Source of the DNA: Nageia nagi
Taxonomy: Eukaryota > Pinophyta
Length of the DNA: 64,000 bases
Assembly (NCBI GenBank): GCA_050084985.1
Contig: JBITNC010000001.1
Span: 213,342,001-213,406,000, forward strand
Direction of reading: 5' to 3'
Program-made: the position numbers and the translations under genes
Part shown: positions 24,318 to 36,916 of the stretch, one piece after another
Layout: each line of letters starts with the position of its first letter
Numbering within the stretch: position 1 is the first letter of the stretch
The notes under the pieces: model-generated
Databases searched by the model: none
Told to the model about the DNA's origin: nothing
Seen by the model: the letters and a program-made list of their open reading frames with translations, nothing else

Positions 24318-25480
24318 TTATTTAGTCTCATAAATGCATATATGAGGATATAACTCCCTAACTCGAGACATGTCCATCCATTTGGCTATATTAAGTTTAT
24401 GTCCTTTCAATATAACCAACCATAGCTCTTTCTCATCTCTTCTTGTAGCATGAACCTTCTTTTGTAATAAGGAATCCTCCTTGAGTTCATCCATAGTATT
24501 AGATTCTAAGTCATCAAAAGATGGAAAACTCAAATCTAAACTTGCTTCATCTTCAATCAACATAGATGGCTCATTCAATTTCAAATGCTTAACATTCATA
24601 ACTAAATAGATGTTCATATATGATGAAGGGTCCAATCTAAAAGAATTCTCACTTACTTGATCCATAATCTCAAATGATCTATACCTTATAGGTTTCAACT
24701 TCTTAGCTGGTCCTTGCAACCTCTCCTTACTAATATATAACCAAATATGATCTCTCACAAGAAACTTATAATCAACTCTATATTTATTATGTTTCATATT
24801 GTACTTATCTTGGCATGTCTCAAGTTGTTATTGGACTTTCAAATGAATTTGCCTAATCTTTTCAACAAATTTTTCAACTTGTTTTTCCTCTTTCTCAAGT
24901 GAATCATCTTAATCCTTTTACTTCTCAAACACATAATCAAAAGGTGAAGGTGGTAAATAACCAAAATACGTCTCAAAAGGACTCTTATTTATGGAAGAAT
25001 GAATTACCTATTGTATGAATGTTGAATATATTCAAGATGTTCATCCCAAGACTTAGGATGTTTACCATAATAACCCCTAAAGAGTTGAAATATTATCATA
25101 TTCACCACCTTAATTTATATATTTATTTGAGGATGAAAGGCAGTACTCCTATTCAACCCTATATCCACTTTTTTCCATAAATATGTCCAAAACTTGCCCA
25201 AAAATATAGTATATCTATTTAAAATAATGGAATTAGGCAATCTAAAATGAACCCAAACATAATAAAAGAATAAATTTATAGCATCTTGTCTTGATGTAGT
25301 CTTTTTACATAGAATTAAAACACACATCTTGCTAAATCTATCCATAGCAACAAATAAATAGTCATGTCCCTTCTTAGTCATAGGCAATTGTCCCATAAAA
25401 TCTATTAAGATACACTCCCATGGCCATGAAGGTACGGGAAATGGATAATACAAACCCAATTTCTTGTTACTTAGCTAATA
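24318..25480 (-). pseudogene. Integrase of element E with chromodomain-like C terminus
   Basis: Integrase inserts the cDNA into the host genome. The core (25115-25459) has the first catalytic Asp context 'ILIDFMGQLPMT' and 'MDRFSKM'. The second catalytic site, normally S-D-R-D, reads 'LNRYTIFLGKFW', so the Asp is now Asn. The C-terminal domain (24600-24797) shows 'LYISKERLQGPAKK' and 'MNVKHLKLNEPSM'. It is followed by a tail with 'LVILKGHKLNIAKW' (about 24390), the shape of a chromodomain end. A frame break separates core and tail. Loss of the Asp alone should make it inactive. Confidence 0.85.
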
Positions 25481-25879
25481 CACACCTTTACAAATTATAT
25501 ACTGTCTTTCCAAACCCAAAATGTCCTATAATATTTAAAGTATGTGCTTCTCTAATTAATCCAATCCTTTCATATACAAGTACACATAATGCATTAAAAT
25601 GATAAAGAAGTCCATTTTGCAAATAAAATTCATCCAAACTATCATACTTGGAATTAGATGAAGACAACTACTCATACACCTCTATAAAGTTAGTATCCTA
25701 CACATATGCCTCTGAAAATGACTTAGATAGAAAAGGAAGAAATTTTAGTACTAAGAGGGAACTCATTGGACTTTGTTTGCATATTGCTAACAGCCCAAAA
25801 TCAATATTATATGCTATTGATGGTGTGAAATCTATAGTTACAAGCAACTTGGAAAGCATGTTAGTAACTTTATTTTATA

Positions 25880-27060
25880 TTCCTTTGTTATACTTGATCA
25901 TTAGATGAAGTTGTTGCAAAAAAACCATCCATCTATGGTGTCTAGTTTATTGCAATTTTTATTAATTATGTAAATACTTTAATGGTTGATGATCAGTATG
26001 AATGATTTTTTCTTTTTCAATTATGTAATTTTTTCACTTTTTAATAGCTTGAACTAATGCATACATTTCCTTATCATAAGTAGGATAATTCAAAATAGCC
26101 CCACTCAACTTTTAATAATGATAGCAAATTAGTTTACCTTCTTGTAATAAAATGGGTCCCATGGCATAGTCACTTGAATCAATCTCCACTTCAAATACCT
26201 TTTGCAAATTAAGAAGTCCTAGCACAAGTGCATTAATAATATTTTTCTTTAAAGTATAAAAAGATGTTTATTGTTGTTTCCTCCATTGAAAAACTTGCTT
26301 CTTTTTTATTACATCATGTAAAGGTGAATCAATATAAGAAAAACCAATAATAAACTTTCTCAAATGTTGGATAGCACCTACAAAATTCCTTACTTTAGTT
26401 ATATTAAATGGCCTTGGCCAATCTAATTTACTAAGATTATCTTTACTAAGATTATCTTAAGTTTTCCATGACCAATAACATGGCCCAAATACACCAAAGA
26501 CTCTTTACCAAACTCACATTTTGAATGTTTTAATAATAACTTCTCCTTATGCAATGTTTGAAATTCTTATCTAAGATGTATAATATGTTCTTCTGAAGTA
26601 GAACTAAAAACCATAATATCATCCAAGTATACAATAACAAAAGAATCAATAAATAGATGAAGTACATAATTCATTACCCTCATAAAAGTGTCTAGTGCAT
26701 TCCATAAATCAAATGGCAAAACAAGCCACTAAAATAGGCCTTGTATTGTCTTGAAAGTAGTCTTCCAAATATCCTCCTCCTTGATTCTAAGTTAGTGATA
26801 TCCACTCCTCAAGTATAGTTTCTTGAATAATCTTAACCCTTGCAACTAATCCAAGAGATCATCCATCTTAGCCAAAGGATAGCAATTTTTGATGGTGATT
26901 TTATTTAGTGCTCTATAGTTAATGTACCTAATCTAAGTTTGATCTTTATTGAGAACCAAAATAATATGTGATTCATATGGAGATGTACTTGGTATGATCA
27001 CACCTTCATTAACCAAATCTTAAATCTACCTCCTTATCTCCCCTTGCTCCAAAATTGATT
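25880..27060 (-). pseudogene. Reverse transcriptase and RNase H of element E
   Basis: RT and RNase H copy the RNA into DNA. The minus strand gives the RT active site 'IVYLDDIMVFS' near 26600-26640. Upstream is 'RSGYH', with TAA where Gln is expected (near 26790), and then 'KEEDIWKT'. RNase H shows 'EVEIDSSDYAMG' near 26170 and 'LNYPTYDKEMYALVQA' near 26050-26090. The two domains are in the normal order upstream of integrase. The catalytic YLDD is intact but stops interrupt the frame. Confidence 0.8.
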
Positions 27061-27239
27061 ATTGATATAAAGACATTCTAGGTAATGAAGCATTAATTAA
27101 TAATTAAATATCATATTGTATATCCTAAATAGGAGATAATCCCTATGGCTATCCAAATTACTTAGTAAAATCTTGCACCAAATTTTGCATCTATTCCTCT
27201 TTATTGTACACAACTAGTGTTCTATAGTTAGTATTAAAC

Positions 27240-27720
27240 TCTATTAACAGCATGAGATTCACCTCACCTAAGGATCCTATTTTCACTATAATTAGTACAA
27301 AATTTTTTAAGCATTCACAAGATGTTTTACCTTATTGGTAGTTACCAAAGGTAGTTTATTTTATTTTTATATGTACTAGCTAGAAACACCTTTCCATCAT
27401 TCACCAAGAATAACACCACAAATATCTAAAGGAATAACATCAACCATAACTTCATCAATGTACTTTACAAAAATATCAAGTTTCAACTTGCATTGTTTAG
27501 TAACTTACAAACTAGCATTATGATGCACCCAACCAAATGGATATGGATTTTGATGGTTGAAAGTTTTCAATCCCAAATTAATTACCATAGTCTCTAAAAT
27601 CAAATTTTCTTGAGAACTTGGATCAATAATGCAATCTACTTTAGTTTTTTTAATTTGGATTTTGAGGTGGAATAATTGAATCCCTTATTCTTTAATGTCT
27701 TAAGGTTCTTCAACCTTTTG
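27240..27720 (-). pseudogene. Protease region of element E
   Basis: Retroviral-type aspartic protease processes the polyprotein. The minus strand reads 'CIIDPSSQENLI' near 27610-27640, the position of the catalytic Asp in this group, followed by 'NPYPFGW' and 'VTKQCKLK', which are characteristic of this gypsy lineage. The tail 'VIPLDICGVILGE' follows near 27420. Internal stops are present. Confidence 0.7.
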
Positions 27721-28700
27721 GATGGATGAACAACTTATTTTCTTATCAACATCTTCACTTCCCTCAATATCATCACATCTAAAAACCATATAATTAGTTT
27801 TCTCCTTATTCTTATGCTTATATGGATGTACTTTTGGATGTAATTAATGATCATATTTATCATAATGCCTACTATCATCTTCTTTCTTTGAAATATTAGT
27901 GGTCTTTATTTCTTGATTACCTTTACCTTTATCTTGAGATTTTCCTTTCTATTATCCTTCACTTTAATTAAAAGCCTTCTTGGATTCATCATATTATCTC
28001 TTTGCTTTACCATCCTCCTCTAAGTATTGCTTTTGCATACACATTTGATCAGTATTAATAGTATTAAACAAAATGATAGTCTTTTACAAATGACTATGTA
28101 AACTTCTAATGCACTTTATTATAATTTGATGATATTTTAGTAAAACACCAAGAAAAGTAGCTTGTTTTCTAAACTTTGTAGTGTGTTCTTAAACATTTTT
28201 CCTTCTTTTTTATCTAAAGGATTACCATTTTATCAATTTTTTGTTATGATATTCTAACAGATAAAATTGATCTCTTAACAACTACTTAAATTCATTTTAG
28301 AAAGATATTTTTGATAAGTGTTCATGATTAAGAGTTTTTACATGTGTTTCTCACAAAATAAAGTATGTCTACTCATATTTAATCTAATAAAAGAGATTTT
28401 ATCAACATCACTTACTACACCATGAATTTGGAAATAAACCTCTAATTATTTCAACCAATTATTCACCTTTTTTGCATCAACATCTCCTCTAAAAGTAGGA
28501 ATGTCCACTTTGGCCTTCATCTTGAGTGGAACTTGATTTTATGAATATGATGAATTAGATATCCCAAATACATCATGATATCTTTGATTGATATTTGCAT
28601 TTATTCTAATATCCAATAACTCATAGAAATGAGCCAAATGATTCTCCATTTTTGATATCCATCATGGTATGAATAGTAAACTATTTCTCCCTTGTATTAT
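27721..28700 (-). pseudogene. Gag of element E
   Basis: The minus strand contains 'VDIPTFRGDVDAKKVNNWLK' near 28440-28510 and then 'LEVYF', the capsid start seen in chromovirus gags. The rest is heavily broken; a Lys-rich region precedes the protease. I could not see a clean CCHC knuckle. The start is probably near 28680, just inside the primer-binding site. Confidence 0.65.
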
Positions 28701-28846
28701 CCATTTTAGTCACTCTACCACTTCAAATAATTTTATAATCCTTTAGAATTATTTTTTTCCTTTGATATCTCCTCCTAAACATCAAAAAATACATCATGGA
28801 TAGCTTGAAATACCAAAAATTTTGGCCCTAAATTTTACACACATAA

Positions 28847-28858
28847 GCTTTGATACCA
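28847..28858 (-). other. Primer-binding site of element E (tRNA-iMet type)
   Basis: Read on the minus strand it is TGGTATCAAAGC, one base from TGGTATCAGAGC, the usual complement of the initiator tRNA-Met 3' end. It lies two bases inside the LTR end at 28861. Confidence 0.85.
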
Positions 28859-28860
28859 CA

Positions 28861-29531
28861 TGTTCTGTAATCATCAAATGCTTATAGCATACTCAAATTT
28901 TCAATTATAGTTTCAAAAAAAATACATTCACTATTTTAAGATCATACAAATTACATATAAATTTGAAAGTTGCATAAGGTAGATCATAAACTAGTAATCT
29001 CAAACATACAATAAGATCAACATAATGATTTACAATAGTTCACCCAATGTGAGTTAATCCAACATATAATTGAAGACTTCTCTTCTCATTATATATGGAT
29101 ATTATAATATTATATATATAGAGAAATACCATCAATACAATAGCAATGCAATCTCATAGAATTATAATAATTTCCTACAATAAGAAGGAAATAATATTAG
29201 AACTATGAAACTTTGGAATGACTTTTTGTTTTGCTTCAAATCCTACAATCCTAAAAATACTAAACTCTCCAAAATTCTCATATGGAATAAAAGAGTAGCA
29301 TGCCCCTTAAATAAGCCTAGAAATACCTTAGAAATATCAGTTATAGGTAATGAATTATCTCATCTTCCTAACATGTCCATTTTCCTTTGACTTCTCCTAC
29401 TAACTAATCAAGGTGCATGTCATTAATGACCTAAAATTAGTAATTTACATGATACAAGAGGCTTAAAACTAATTGCAAAACAAATCTAGATTTTAGTCTT
29501 CAAACTATCTCTAAGCACATATACCTTTGGA
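28861..29531 (-). repeat. 5' LTR of element E, truncated by element F
   Basis: Aligned along its length with 23590-24250. It breaks off at GGA just before ATGAG (29532-29536), which is the target-site duplication of element F. The missing end appears to resume at 59549-59594. Confidence 0.85.
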
Positions 29532-29536
29532 ATGAG
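29532..29536. other. Left target-site duplication of element F (ATGAG)
   Basis: ATGAG immediately precedes the LTR start TGTTGATGG, and the same ATGAG follows the other LTR end at 59544-59548. It belongs to the split LTR of element E, where the intact copy reads ATGAGTATT at 24251. Confidence 0.8.
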
Positions 29537-31092
29537 TGTTGATGGAAATTGTGTAATATATGCACCTATGAGTAATATAATCAAAGTATGTCTTGAATAG
29601 GCTAACATAGTAACCTAATCTTTAGAGTAGACTGGTTCCTTATCCATTAGGGTGGATTAAAGAAAAAATAACAAGAAAGTGATGAAAGGAGATAGAGTGC
29701 ATGAAATAAAATAAAAAAGGTAGGGAGCAAGAGTATAGCAAAAGGGGCAAATCACTAGTTCAACATAGGCTTTCACATAGCATGAAATCTTGGCAAAAAT
29801 CTAGTGTAGTAGCCATAGTGTAAGCTTTGATTATCTAAATTATTCTTCAACTAAACTCTTCCATATAAGTAGACATAATTATACAAGCAAATTGTTGTTA
29901 TCATTTAGGAAATATTCATTACTTTCTATAATATAACCAAATTAAAAATAATAACAGCAAGTGTTGGATAAGAAAGGTCAAGATGGCATTATATAACTAA
30001 TAGAACAATAGGTATTTGAAAATAAATACAAGGAGTAATACTAGGGATTTTGATCCCTTTTCTTTGCCTTCCACTAAATTTATACTAGGCTAAAGCAGTT
30101 ACAAAAGTATTGAAACAAAATAGTTACAAAATGGCCCAAAGATTCTAGCTTGCTTTTAATAAATAGCTAACTATTCTTGCCACATGGAATTTTATTTCTA
30201 AAAAATTTAAAGATCTAAAATTATAACTACCTATAAATTATGATAAACATGCTTATTAAAATCTATTTGAATTTGTTTTACAATTATGAAAGGTTTTCTA
30301 AGTAACTCTAGTAATTTTGGAGTTTCTTCATCTTCCAATGGTCATTTTGAAGTCTTCTTGATCTTTGACACATGTTTTAGAGTTCTTTGGTGAAGTTTTA
30401 CTAGTCTAAATATTCCTTTTGTTACATATAAAATCATTGGTTTCTAAACCATCTACTTTGAAAGTTCTTTTATTTTATTAACATCACCTCCTTTGAGCCT
30501 TTGTAGGGTGGACCAAATAACTTTGAGAAATTTTGATCTTATTAACATCATCCTTCTTTGGACTCATTATTTTAGCTAAAATTGAATTTGGTCTATTTTA
30601 CTAAAGTTACATTCTTTTATGCTATAGAATCAATTAACTTAGCCACCATAGAACTTGTAACACTACTTGCTAACATCACTATTCCTGGGGTCTAATTTTA
30701 GAAGAGCCTCTAGTCTACTAACATCACTTCTTTTATGCCTCAAAACACTTAATCACTAAAAAACTTTTAATGTTACTTGCTAACATCATTACCCTTGAGG
30801 TTTGATTTTACATAAGCTACTATTTTGCTTACATCACTTCGTTTTATTCTTTGAACACTTAACCATTGCAAAAATTTTAACACTACTTGCTAACATCACT
30901 ACTCCTAAGGTTCAATTTTAGAAGAGCCTCTACTCTACTTATATCACTTATTTTATTACACTAGAATTTTCTACATAGTATATTTTCTCATCAAAACTAT
31001 CTAAAATCTTGTTGAATCATTATTCTTATAGATAAGTAAGGATAATATGTGCTAAGAAGCTATTATGATGTTGGACTATGTATGTATATACA
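29537..31092 (-). repeat. 3' LTR of element F (full length)
   Basis: Starts TGTTGATGGAAATTG and ends GTATATACA on the plus strand; 1556 bp. The partner (58769-59543) is half as long because the segment between two GTAGGG words, about 29720 and 30505 here, is missing from it. A three-copy 110-bp repeat is at 30600-30960. Confidence 0.85.
30600..30960. repeat. 110-bp tandem repeat inside the LTR of element F
   Basis: Three diverged units, marked by TAACACTACTTGCTAACATC at 30658, TAATGTTACTTGC at 30768 and TAACACTACTTGC at 30878. The same array is in the other LTR at about 59060-59420, so it predates the insertion. Confidence 0.8.
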
Positions 31093-31329
31093 TTTTGCTG
31101 ACATCTACAAGAAAATTTTACCTTTTATATAAAGACATTTTGGACCCAACACAAAAATTTGGAAAGGGAGAGGGACCAAGTTTCAATTTTGTGAATTTAG
31201 GAACTATTGAACCTTTTCCCAATTCATGTGTATTTTGGAGAAGTATTTTAACCTTGATTGAGCTAAAGCTATAGTGTTCAAAACTTCATAATGCATTTAC
31301 TTGTGTTTTTGTAATAATTAATGTAAACT

Positions 31330-34300
31330 AACACCAACCTATGCCTAAGAATCAAAGAGTTTTAGCAAGTTTACCTCATAAAAGGAAGATAGTAGTGCTT
31401 CCACATCATCAACTTGCTTACTAATTTTTTGAATACTCTCTAAAAAGTTTGATTCTAGGATAGATGAATCATTAATTCTCCACAATTTTGGGAATCCAAA
31501 TGTGGATAACTTTTGCAACTCTACTTTCAAAGTCTCTATCCCTTGCATTTGATTTAAAATGCTATTTCTAATCTCCTAACAAACCCATTTTCCTTGCACT
31601 ATATAATTGATAGCCACCATGAGTTCAACTTGGTCTCTAACAATTAGGGCTTATAAATCTTCGTTAGAAATTTCATTTAATTTCTTATTTTCCCTCTTAT
31701 ATTTCTCTAATATAGGAAAGAATACCCTTACTCCTACTTATGTCTACTTCAATCCATTTTAGTTCTAATAAACACATCTCCACATTATCCTTGAGATGAA
31801 TTAGGTCCTTGATTTCTTAGGACCTCTATTTTTCCAGTTTGTACTCACTCATGCTTTGTTTTAATTAAGCTATATTGGCACTTAATCTATCAATTATTAA
31901 ATCTTTTGATACAATTTCTACCATCCTTGTAGCTAGTTTTACATCCTTTTCAGAAATAATGGCATCCTTTTTATTCATGCTATCAATAGTAGGAGCTAAA
32001 GTTAAACTCACTCTCAAAATAGCTACATCATTATTGATAGCTTTCAGCTTAATACTTTATGTAGCCAACTACTTCTTTATCACTTCATGAGCATTTTGAA
32101 GCTTACTATACTTGGCTTTTGACTTGGTTAACTTTGATATATTTAAGTCTATAGCAATTTACAAAAGCTCATTCTTATCACTCTAAGGAATGCTTCTCAT
32201 GTCTATTTTCACTTGGGTGTTCATAGAAGTCAAATCACTTTATCTCTCTTGAAGGTCTTGGGCTATGGCCATATTTAACACTTTAGTTTTTGAATCTATA
32301 GAGGTTTGAAGCCTTATTAGATTATCTAATGCTAGGATCTTCTTTAATTTACTTTGCATCCATTATTCTTGATTTCTCTTCATTTGTTGGTATTGTTGCA
32401 TAATACCATCAATAGAAACCTACTACCTAGATATGGTGATAAATGGAGAACTAGAACCTAAATCATAAGAAAGAGAGGCCAAAACTTATTTTATTGGTAT
32501 TGTAAGACTAGCTTGGCTAGGACTTGGGCCATTTCTACTAATGGGATTTATGGAGAATGGTGGTGGTGATGGTGGGGGTGATGATGGTATGGTGATGATA
32601 TTAGTGAGAGGAGTAATAAGGGAAATAAATGTGGAATGAGTAGGATCATGCAATTGGGAAGGTATAGGTAACAATATAATCAATTATGTGGTGGGTGTTA
32701 GAGAGGTTGTTACAGCTATAGAAAGGGGAGATGGAGTAGAGATGGGTGAGAAAACTTAAATAATAAGGGTATCTAAAAGAGAAATAGGAGAGAAAGAAAG
32801 AATACCTATTGGATTAGATGTGCTTCTCTTGTTCTTTAGTGAAAGGGGGGCATTTTGAGCTTTCCTCTTTGCTATATACACTTCTTTTCCTTTCGATGTC
32901 TCTTGCATAGCTTGGGAGGTAGCCTCCTTTCTAGCTTACTCTTCTAGACTAGTCCTTTAGGCTTCTGGTTAATCTTCTTCTTTTTCTTCATCATCACTTT
33001 TTGGATACTTTTTAGTAGGATTGTTTTAAGGGTGCTCCATCTTCCACATATCTTTGAACACATAATCAAGGTGAAACTCAAGAGGAGTGAATTTAATTTT
33101 TTGGGAATTAAATCCATCCTTAGATTAAAAGCTACCTTCTTTTCATAAAAAATCATCCATGATGGTAATATATCTTTAGCAATCAAGGACATAGGCATTA
33201 ATTTATATTTTTCTCTTAGATTTCTGCATTAATCTAACTCAAGTTTAGCTTCTACTCTAAAGTTAAGAGGATTGGGTTGGTTTTTTAACCTTTTACCAAA
33301 AATGTCTTTAGGATCATATAACCTATATTAATTGATCCTTTACAATTTTAACTTGATTAGCTTCTCCTTTGGTCAATCACCTCCTCCCTAACTTTGAAGT
33401 ACAAAGTCATGTACCTTATGGGGTAAAGCATAAACCAATCTCTTCTTAGCTACAACTTTGTATTTAGCATCTACATAATCTATCTATCATCCATACTCTA
33501 TACTAAACATCCAATCAGTGACATGTATAGGAAATAAGAAAGGGACACCAATAAAACCATAGAGTCTAATGAATGTTCCTTATTATGTGAAGAATCAATT
33601 CCTAATCTCACCATGAGGTATCCAAAGATACAATTTTGAAGCTTCTAATAGCCTTAGAATTTTAGGAGCTAATAGACTCATGGTTAGAACTAAGAAATTT
33701 TCCACAAAGCCATAGTAGTCAACTGATGACCTTACTTCCTTAGTCCATTTATCTATAGACCTAAGGGAGCCATCTCCTTCATGCCTAGTTAAGGTCAAAT
33801 TTGTGAAAAATATCAAATTTTGATGGATTAACAACCAATAATGTACAACACAAATGAAAAGTGAGACCCTTGATCAATTTATTCTAGTTATTCTAAAATA
33901 TTATCTAAAATAGCAACAACCTAATCATAAATGATAGGAGTATTTGGATGAGAGATTTTGTAGGCTATTATGAGTTTTGCTAGTGAATTATATTTATCTA
34001 ATATTTCTTTGGTTGCTACTAACAACATGGATAACAATAATTATAAATGCTAAGAGAAACTAGATAGCAACATTTCTAAATTTGGAATTTCTAAGAAATT
34101 TATAGTGCCTTATACATTTGTATTCAACTAGGATAGGATATTCATCCTCATGTTGGAGCTTGATCTTATCTCCCAATTTATTAGGATAGAGGAGAAAATA
34201 GAGTAGGTGGATTAAAAGCACTAATTAGAGATGCATGATCTAGGTTGAGATTTACCCTCCCTATAAATTTCTTACAGCCCTTATTGTAGGATTAAATGCC

Positions 34301-34540
34301 CCTTTTATTAGCTCTATTAATTTTGGAATTAGAAAACTTCTATGGGGGATAAAATACATGAGCCTTGACCCCATTGGTGTATGAGTGATATGATTAAAAC
34401 CAAAAATAGAACACTTACCTTCTACAATGTCCTTTAGATTTTTATTTTGAGTTGTTATTTTAGTATCCCATAACAAATCCATTGAATCAATAACCCTTTT
34501 AACTATCTTTGCTGGAGTAGGCACCATATTCTCTCACATT
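31330..34540 (-). pseudogene. Large unrecognised sense ORF of element F, after integrase
   Basis: The minus strand carries a roughly 1000-codon broken frame between the integrase end and the 3' LTR. The N-terminal part has 'TPAKIVKRVIDSMDLLWD' and 'MGSRLMYFIPHRSFLIP' (34261-34527), and 33595-33834 continues it. A Lys/Glu-rich stretch (32860-33010) and a Pro/Ser-rich linker (32486-32683) follow. The C-terminal part (31350-32420) is rich in Leu, Lys and Asp at coiled-coil spacing. I see no signal peptide or membrane helix, so an envelope-like role is not supported. Extra ORFs at this place are known in Tat elements. The function is unknown to me. Confidence 0.5.
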
Positions 34541-34929
34541 GTACTTCTAAGTATACTAGGCTCCAACTTAATGATTTCAAATGATGTTCTGCATTTCTTA
34601 GCTCTATTGAAGATAAGAAAATCATACAACTACTACTCTTTGAAAACTCTAGAATTTGTATATTTTAAAATGCACCATCTTGGCTACTTTTATGCTTAAA
34701 TTCCCATGACTCACATTTACTTTTTTAGTAATTCAAAATAACTATTACATCATTTAAATTAATAATTGATTTGATTTTCTTGGACTTTTCTTAGGAACCC
34801 TGATTCCAATGGTGCTAGAAATGCCCTAAGCCATTAATATTATTATTAATTAAAATGTACTTCTATCTTGGGAATTAAATATGAAATATACCATATTTAT
34901 AATATATACAAAGGTAGTAAATTCTTTTT

Positions 34930-35355
34930 CAAAGGTAATATTCCACCCATGTAAGCTTGTAGTGTTTCAAATGCTACCTATTTACTAAAATTGGTAGCCT
35001 CCATCCATTTAATTTGGCTATTTTAAAGGTGTTCCTCCCAATGCATTTGGCTATGATATATGGTACTGACCATAAAGATTCAAACTTCTTATGTTTTCTA
35101 ATCTTAGCTCTATCTTCATCCCATTTTAAGATTAGGTATCCTTCTCTAAAGATGTCTAGAGAAGCTTTTTGGGTATCAAACCATTTCTTTACAACTTCAT
35201 TTCTCTTTTGTTAATCTAGATATGCCTTGTTTGGGACTCTTTTAGATGTAATAATTTATTCATTTGTACTTGAAGTGGTTCAAATTATTCACTATATTCT
35301 TGAAGTATTATTAGAGTAAGAAATTCTATATGAATTAGCAATAAAATCCTTTTTC
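34930..35355 (-). pseudogene. Integrase C-terminal part of element F
   Basis: Reading on from the insertion point: 'YGK.ILL', 'EFEPLQVQMNKLL', then 'KKWFDTQKASLDIF', 'GYLILKWDEDRAKIRKHKKF' and 'SLWSVPYI', ending 'LPILVNR'. This is the usual integrase C-terminal domain of this lineage, which binds DNA. It completes the integrase begun at 53167-53980. Element G separates the two at the 'Y-G-K' position. Confidence 0.8.
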
Positions 35356-35360
35356 CATAT
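35356..35360. other. Left target-site duplication of element G (CATAT)
   Basis: CATAT just left of TGTTGCAG; the identical CATAT follows the right LTR at 53167-53171. Both lie in the integrase frame of element F. Confidence 0.9.
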
Positions 35361-36208
35361 TGTTGCAGTGACAATAAAGCTGGAATGTAGAATAACATGA
35401 AATACAAATTATTCTTAAATCTTCATTGAACCTCAAATTATGTAAGATAGATAAACATGCTACAATTGTAAAATGATATTGATTTTTAGTTAAGACTACA
35501 ATTTGCCCTTGGAAGGGACTTTTACAAATGCCATTTGCCAAAATAAGAGTATTAGATCTCCATTGTTTTTGATTTGCTTGCTTCTCTCCTTGATATGAAC
35601 CTGTAAATCCTACACACATGCAAAAGACAATACCATCAAAGCATCTATGTATAACATGAATTGAATTAAAACTAGCATAAAATAATAAAATATATAAGCT
35701 CACAAGATTTTGGCAGCATTACCCTACTTTAAAAATGGGTCAAGATTCTCTCTCATTTGCTTTGTATTAACTTGTATTTATAGATTTTGGATGGGATATT
35801 CAAAAGGTTGGTAAGAGGAAGTGAACAGCCACCGTAGGTCGTAACTGACCCCCTCTATACACCTCATCTTGGAAAGATGAATCACTTCAACTCTCTCTCA
35901 TCATTTTGGTTTCTTGTTCGGCTGTTGCAGAGTCACCGATGTTTGGCCTATGAACACCGATGATCACCTCAAAACATCGATGACTATATAGGGTTGTTGG
36001 TGACTGGGTTTTTAACTTTGTGATAATATTAACTGATTGCCTAATAGCTAGTTTTACCTAAAAAGAGTCATGTGACCACCCATTTTGCATGTAATCGATG
36101 GGATCTATCCAATAATAGGGTTTTTAGACCTATTTTATAATGTTACGAAGAGTTATGATTATTTTAATGTTTACTAATTAAGAAGGGGACATTTTTAGGT
36201 GTCTACAT
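35361..36208 (-). repeat. 3' LTR of element G
   Basis: TGTTGCAG to GTGTCTACA on the plus strand, aligning throughout with 52320-53166. A TATA box CTATAAATAC is read on the minus strand at 35774-35783. It contains clustered CACCGATGTT-like words (35931-36005). Confidence 0.95.
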
Positions 36209-36223
36209 TTTGCCCCTTTTTGA
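36209..36223 (-). other. Polypurine tract of element G
   Basis: Plus strand TTTTGCCCCTTTTTG, read on the minus strand as CAAAAAGGGGCAAAA directly before TGTAGACACC. The same tract as in element A. Confidence 0.85.
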
Positions 36224-36916
36224 ATTATCAATCGAAAAATGCGATTGATAATTTCAAAAATATAGGATGGGGAGCTTTGTTGCTCTATTGTTTGTTGTTG
36301 CTTTTTTATTATATAAGTTTTGACTCAATTTCTTAGATGAATCAAAATTTTGATAAAATGTGTTTTCATTTTACATTTGATGTAGTTTTGAAAACAAATT
36401 TAAATATACTTCAGAAGTGACTATTTTCAGTATGTGTTGAGCTTGTGTGATAGTTGCATGACATTTCTATTATGTCATTTTGCATGTCTAAGCACACATG
36501 TACCATATAAGTCCTCTTTAGTATATGAGTTTGATGGTGTTGTCTTTTGTCTCGACAATAGGGTTTCAAGATGATCTCCTGTAGCAATGATACATCACAT
36601 CTTATCGTATTTTGATTTTCTTAACCAATTCGAGGTTACTTTGAGAAAATTTTAACATTCTCATGGCTATTTATAAATGTGGCATTTTACTTCTAATCAT
36701 TGGTGTTTAGTGATGGTCACTGACGTTCATCTTAGAGTCACCGACATTTAGATACAATCATCGATGTTCATCTCCAAGTCACCAGATGTTTAAAAAAGAA
36801 GAAATTTTGATTTTTTCTTATTCACTACTTTTTAGCTATCACTTTCATTGTTAGCTAGCATGAGTTTCCCTTGCAATCTCATTGATTTCCAATCATTGAT
36901 ATTTGTTATACTCACC
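36224..36916. other. Region between PPT and antisense exon 1 of element G
   Basis: No coding frame. At 36705-36790 it has four diverged copies of a TCACCGAYGTT-like word also found in the LTR and the 5' leader. On position it is the likely promoter region for the antisense PMD transcript; I see no convincing TATA box. Confidence 0.4.

Larger units (their letters stand above)
23590..29531 (-). mobile_element. Element E: chromovirus-like Ty3/gypsy element
   Basis: Minus-oriented with LTRs at 23590-24301 and 28861-29531, a tRNA-iMet-type primer-binding site (28847-28858), gag, protease, RT, RNase H and integrase with a chromodomain-like tail. The right LTR stops 46 bp plus a TSD short of its expected end because element F inserted there. 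A segment at 59544-59594 resembles the missing end. All frames carry stops. Confidence 0.85.

Noticed and set aside
31330-34540. Envelope-like gene in element F
   Set aside because: No signal peptide, membrane segment or Cys pattern; composition is coiled coil and Pro/Ser linker.
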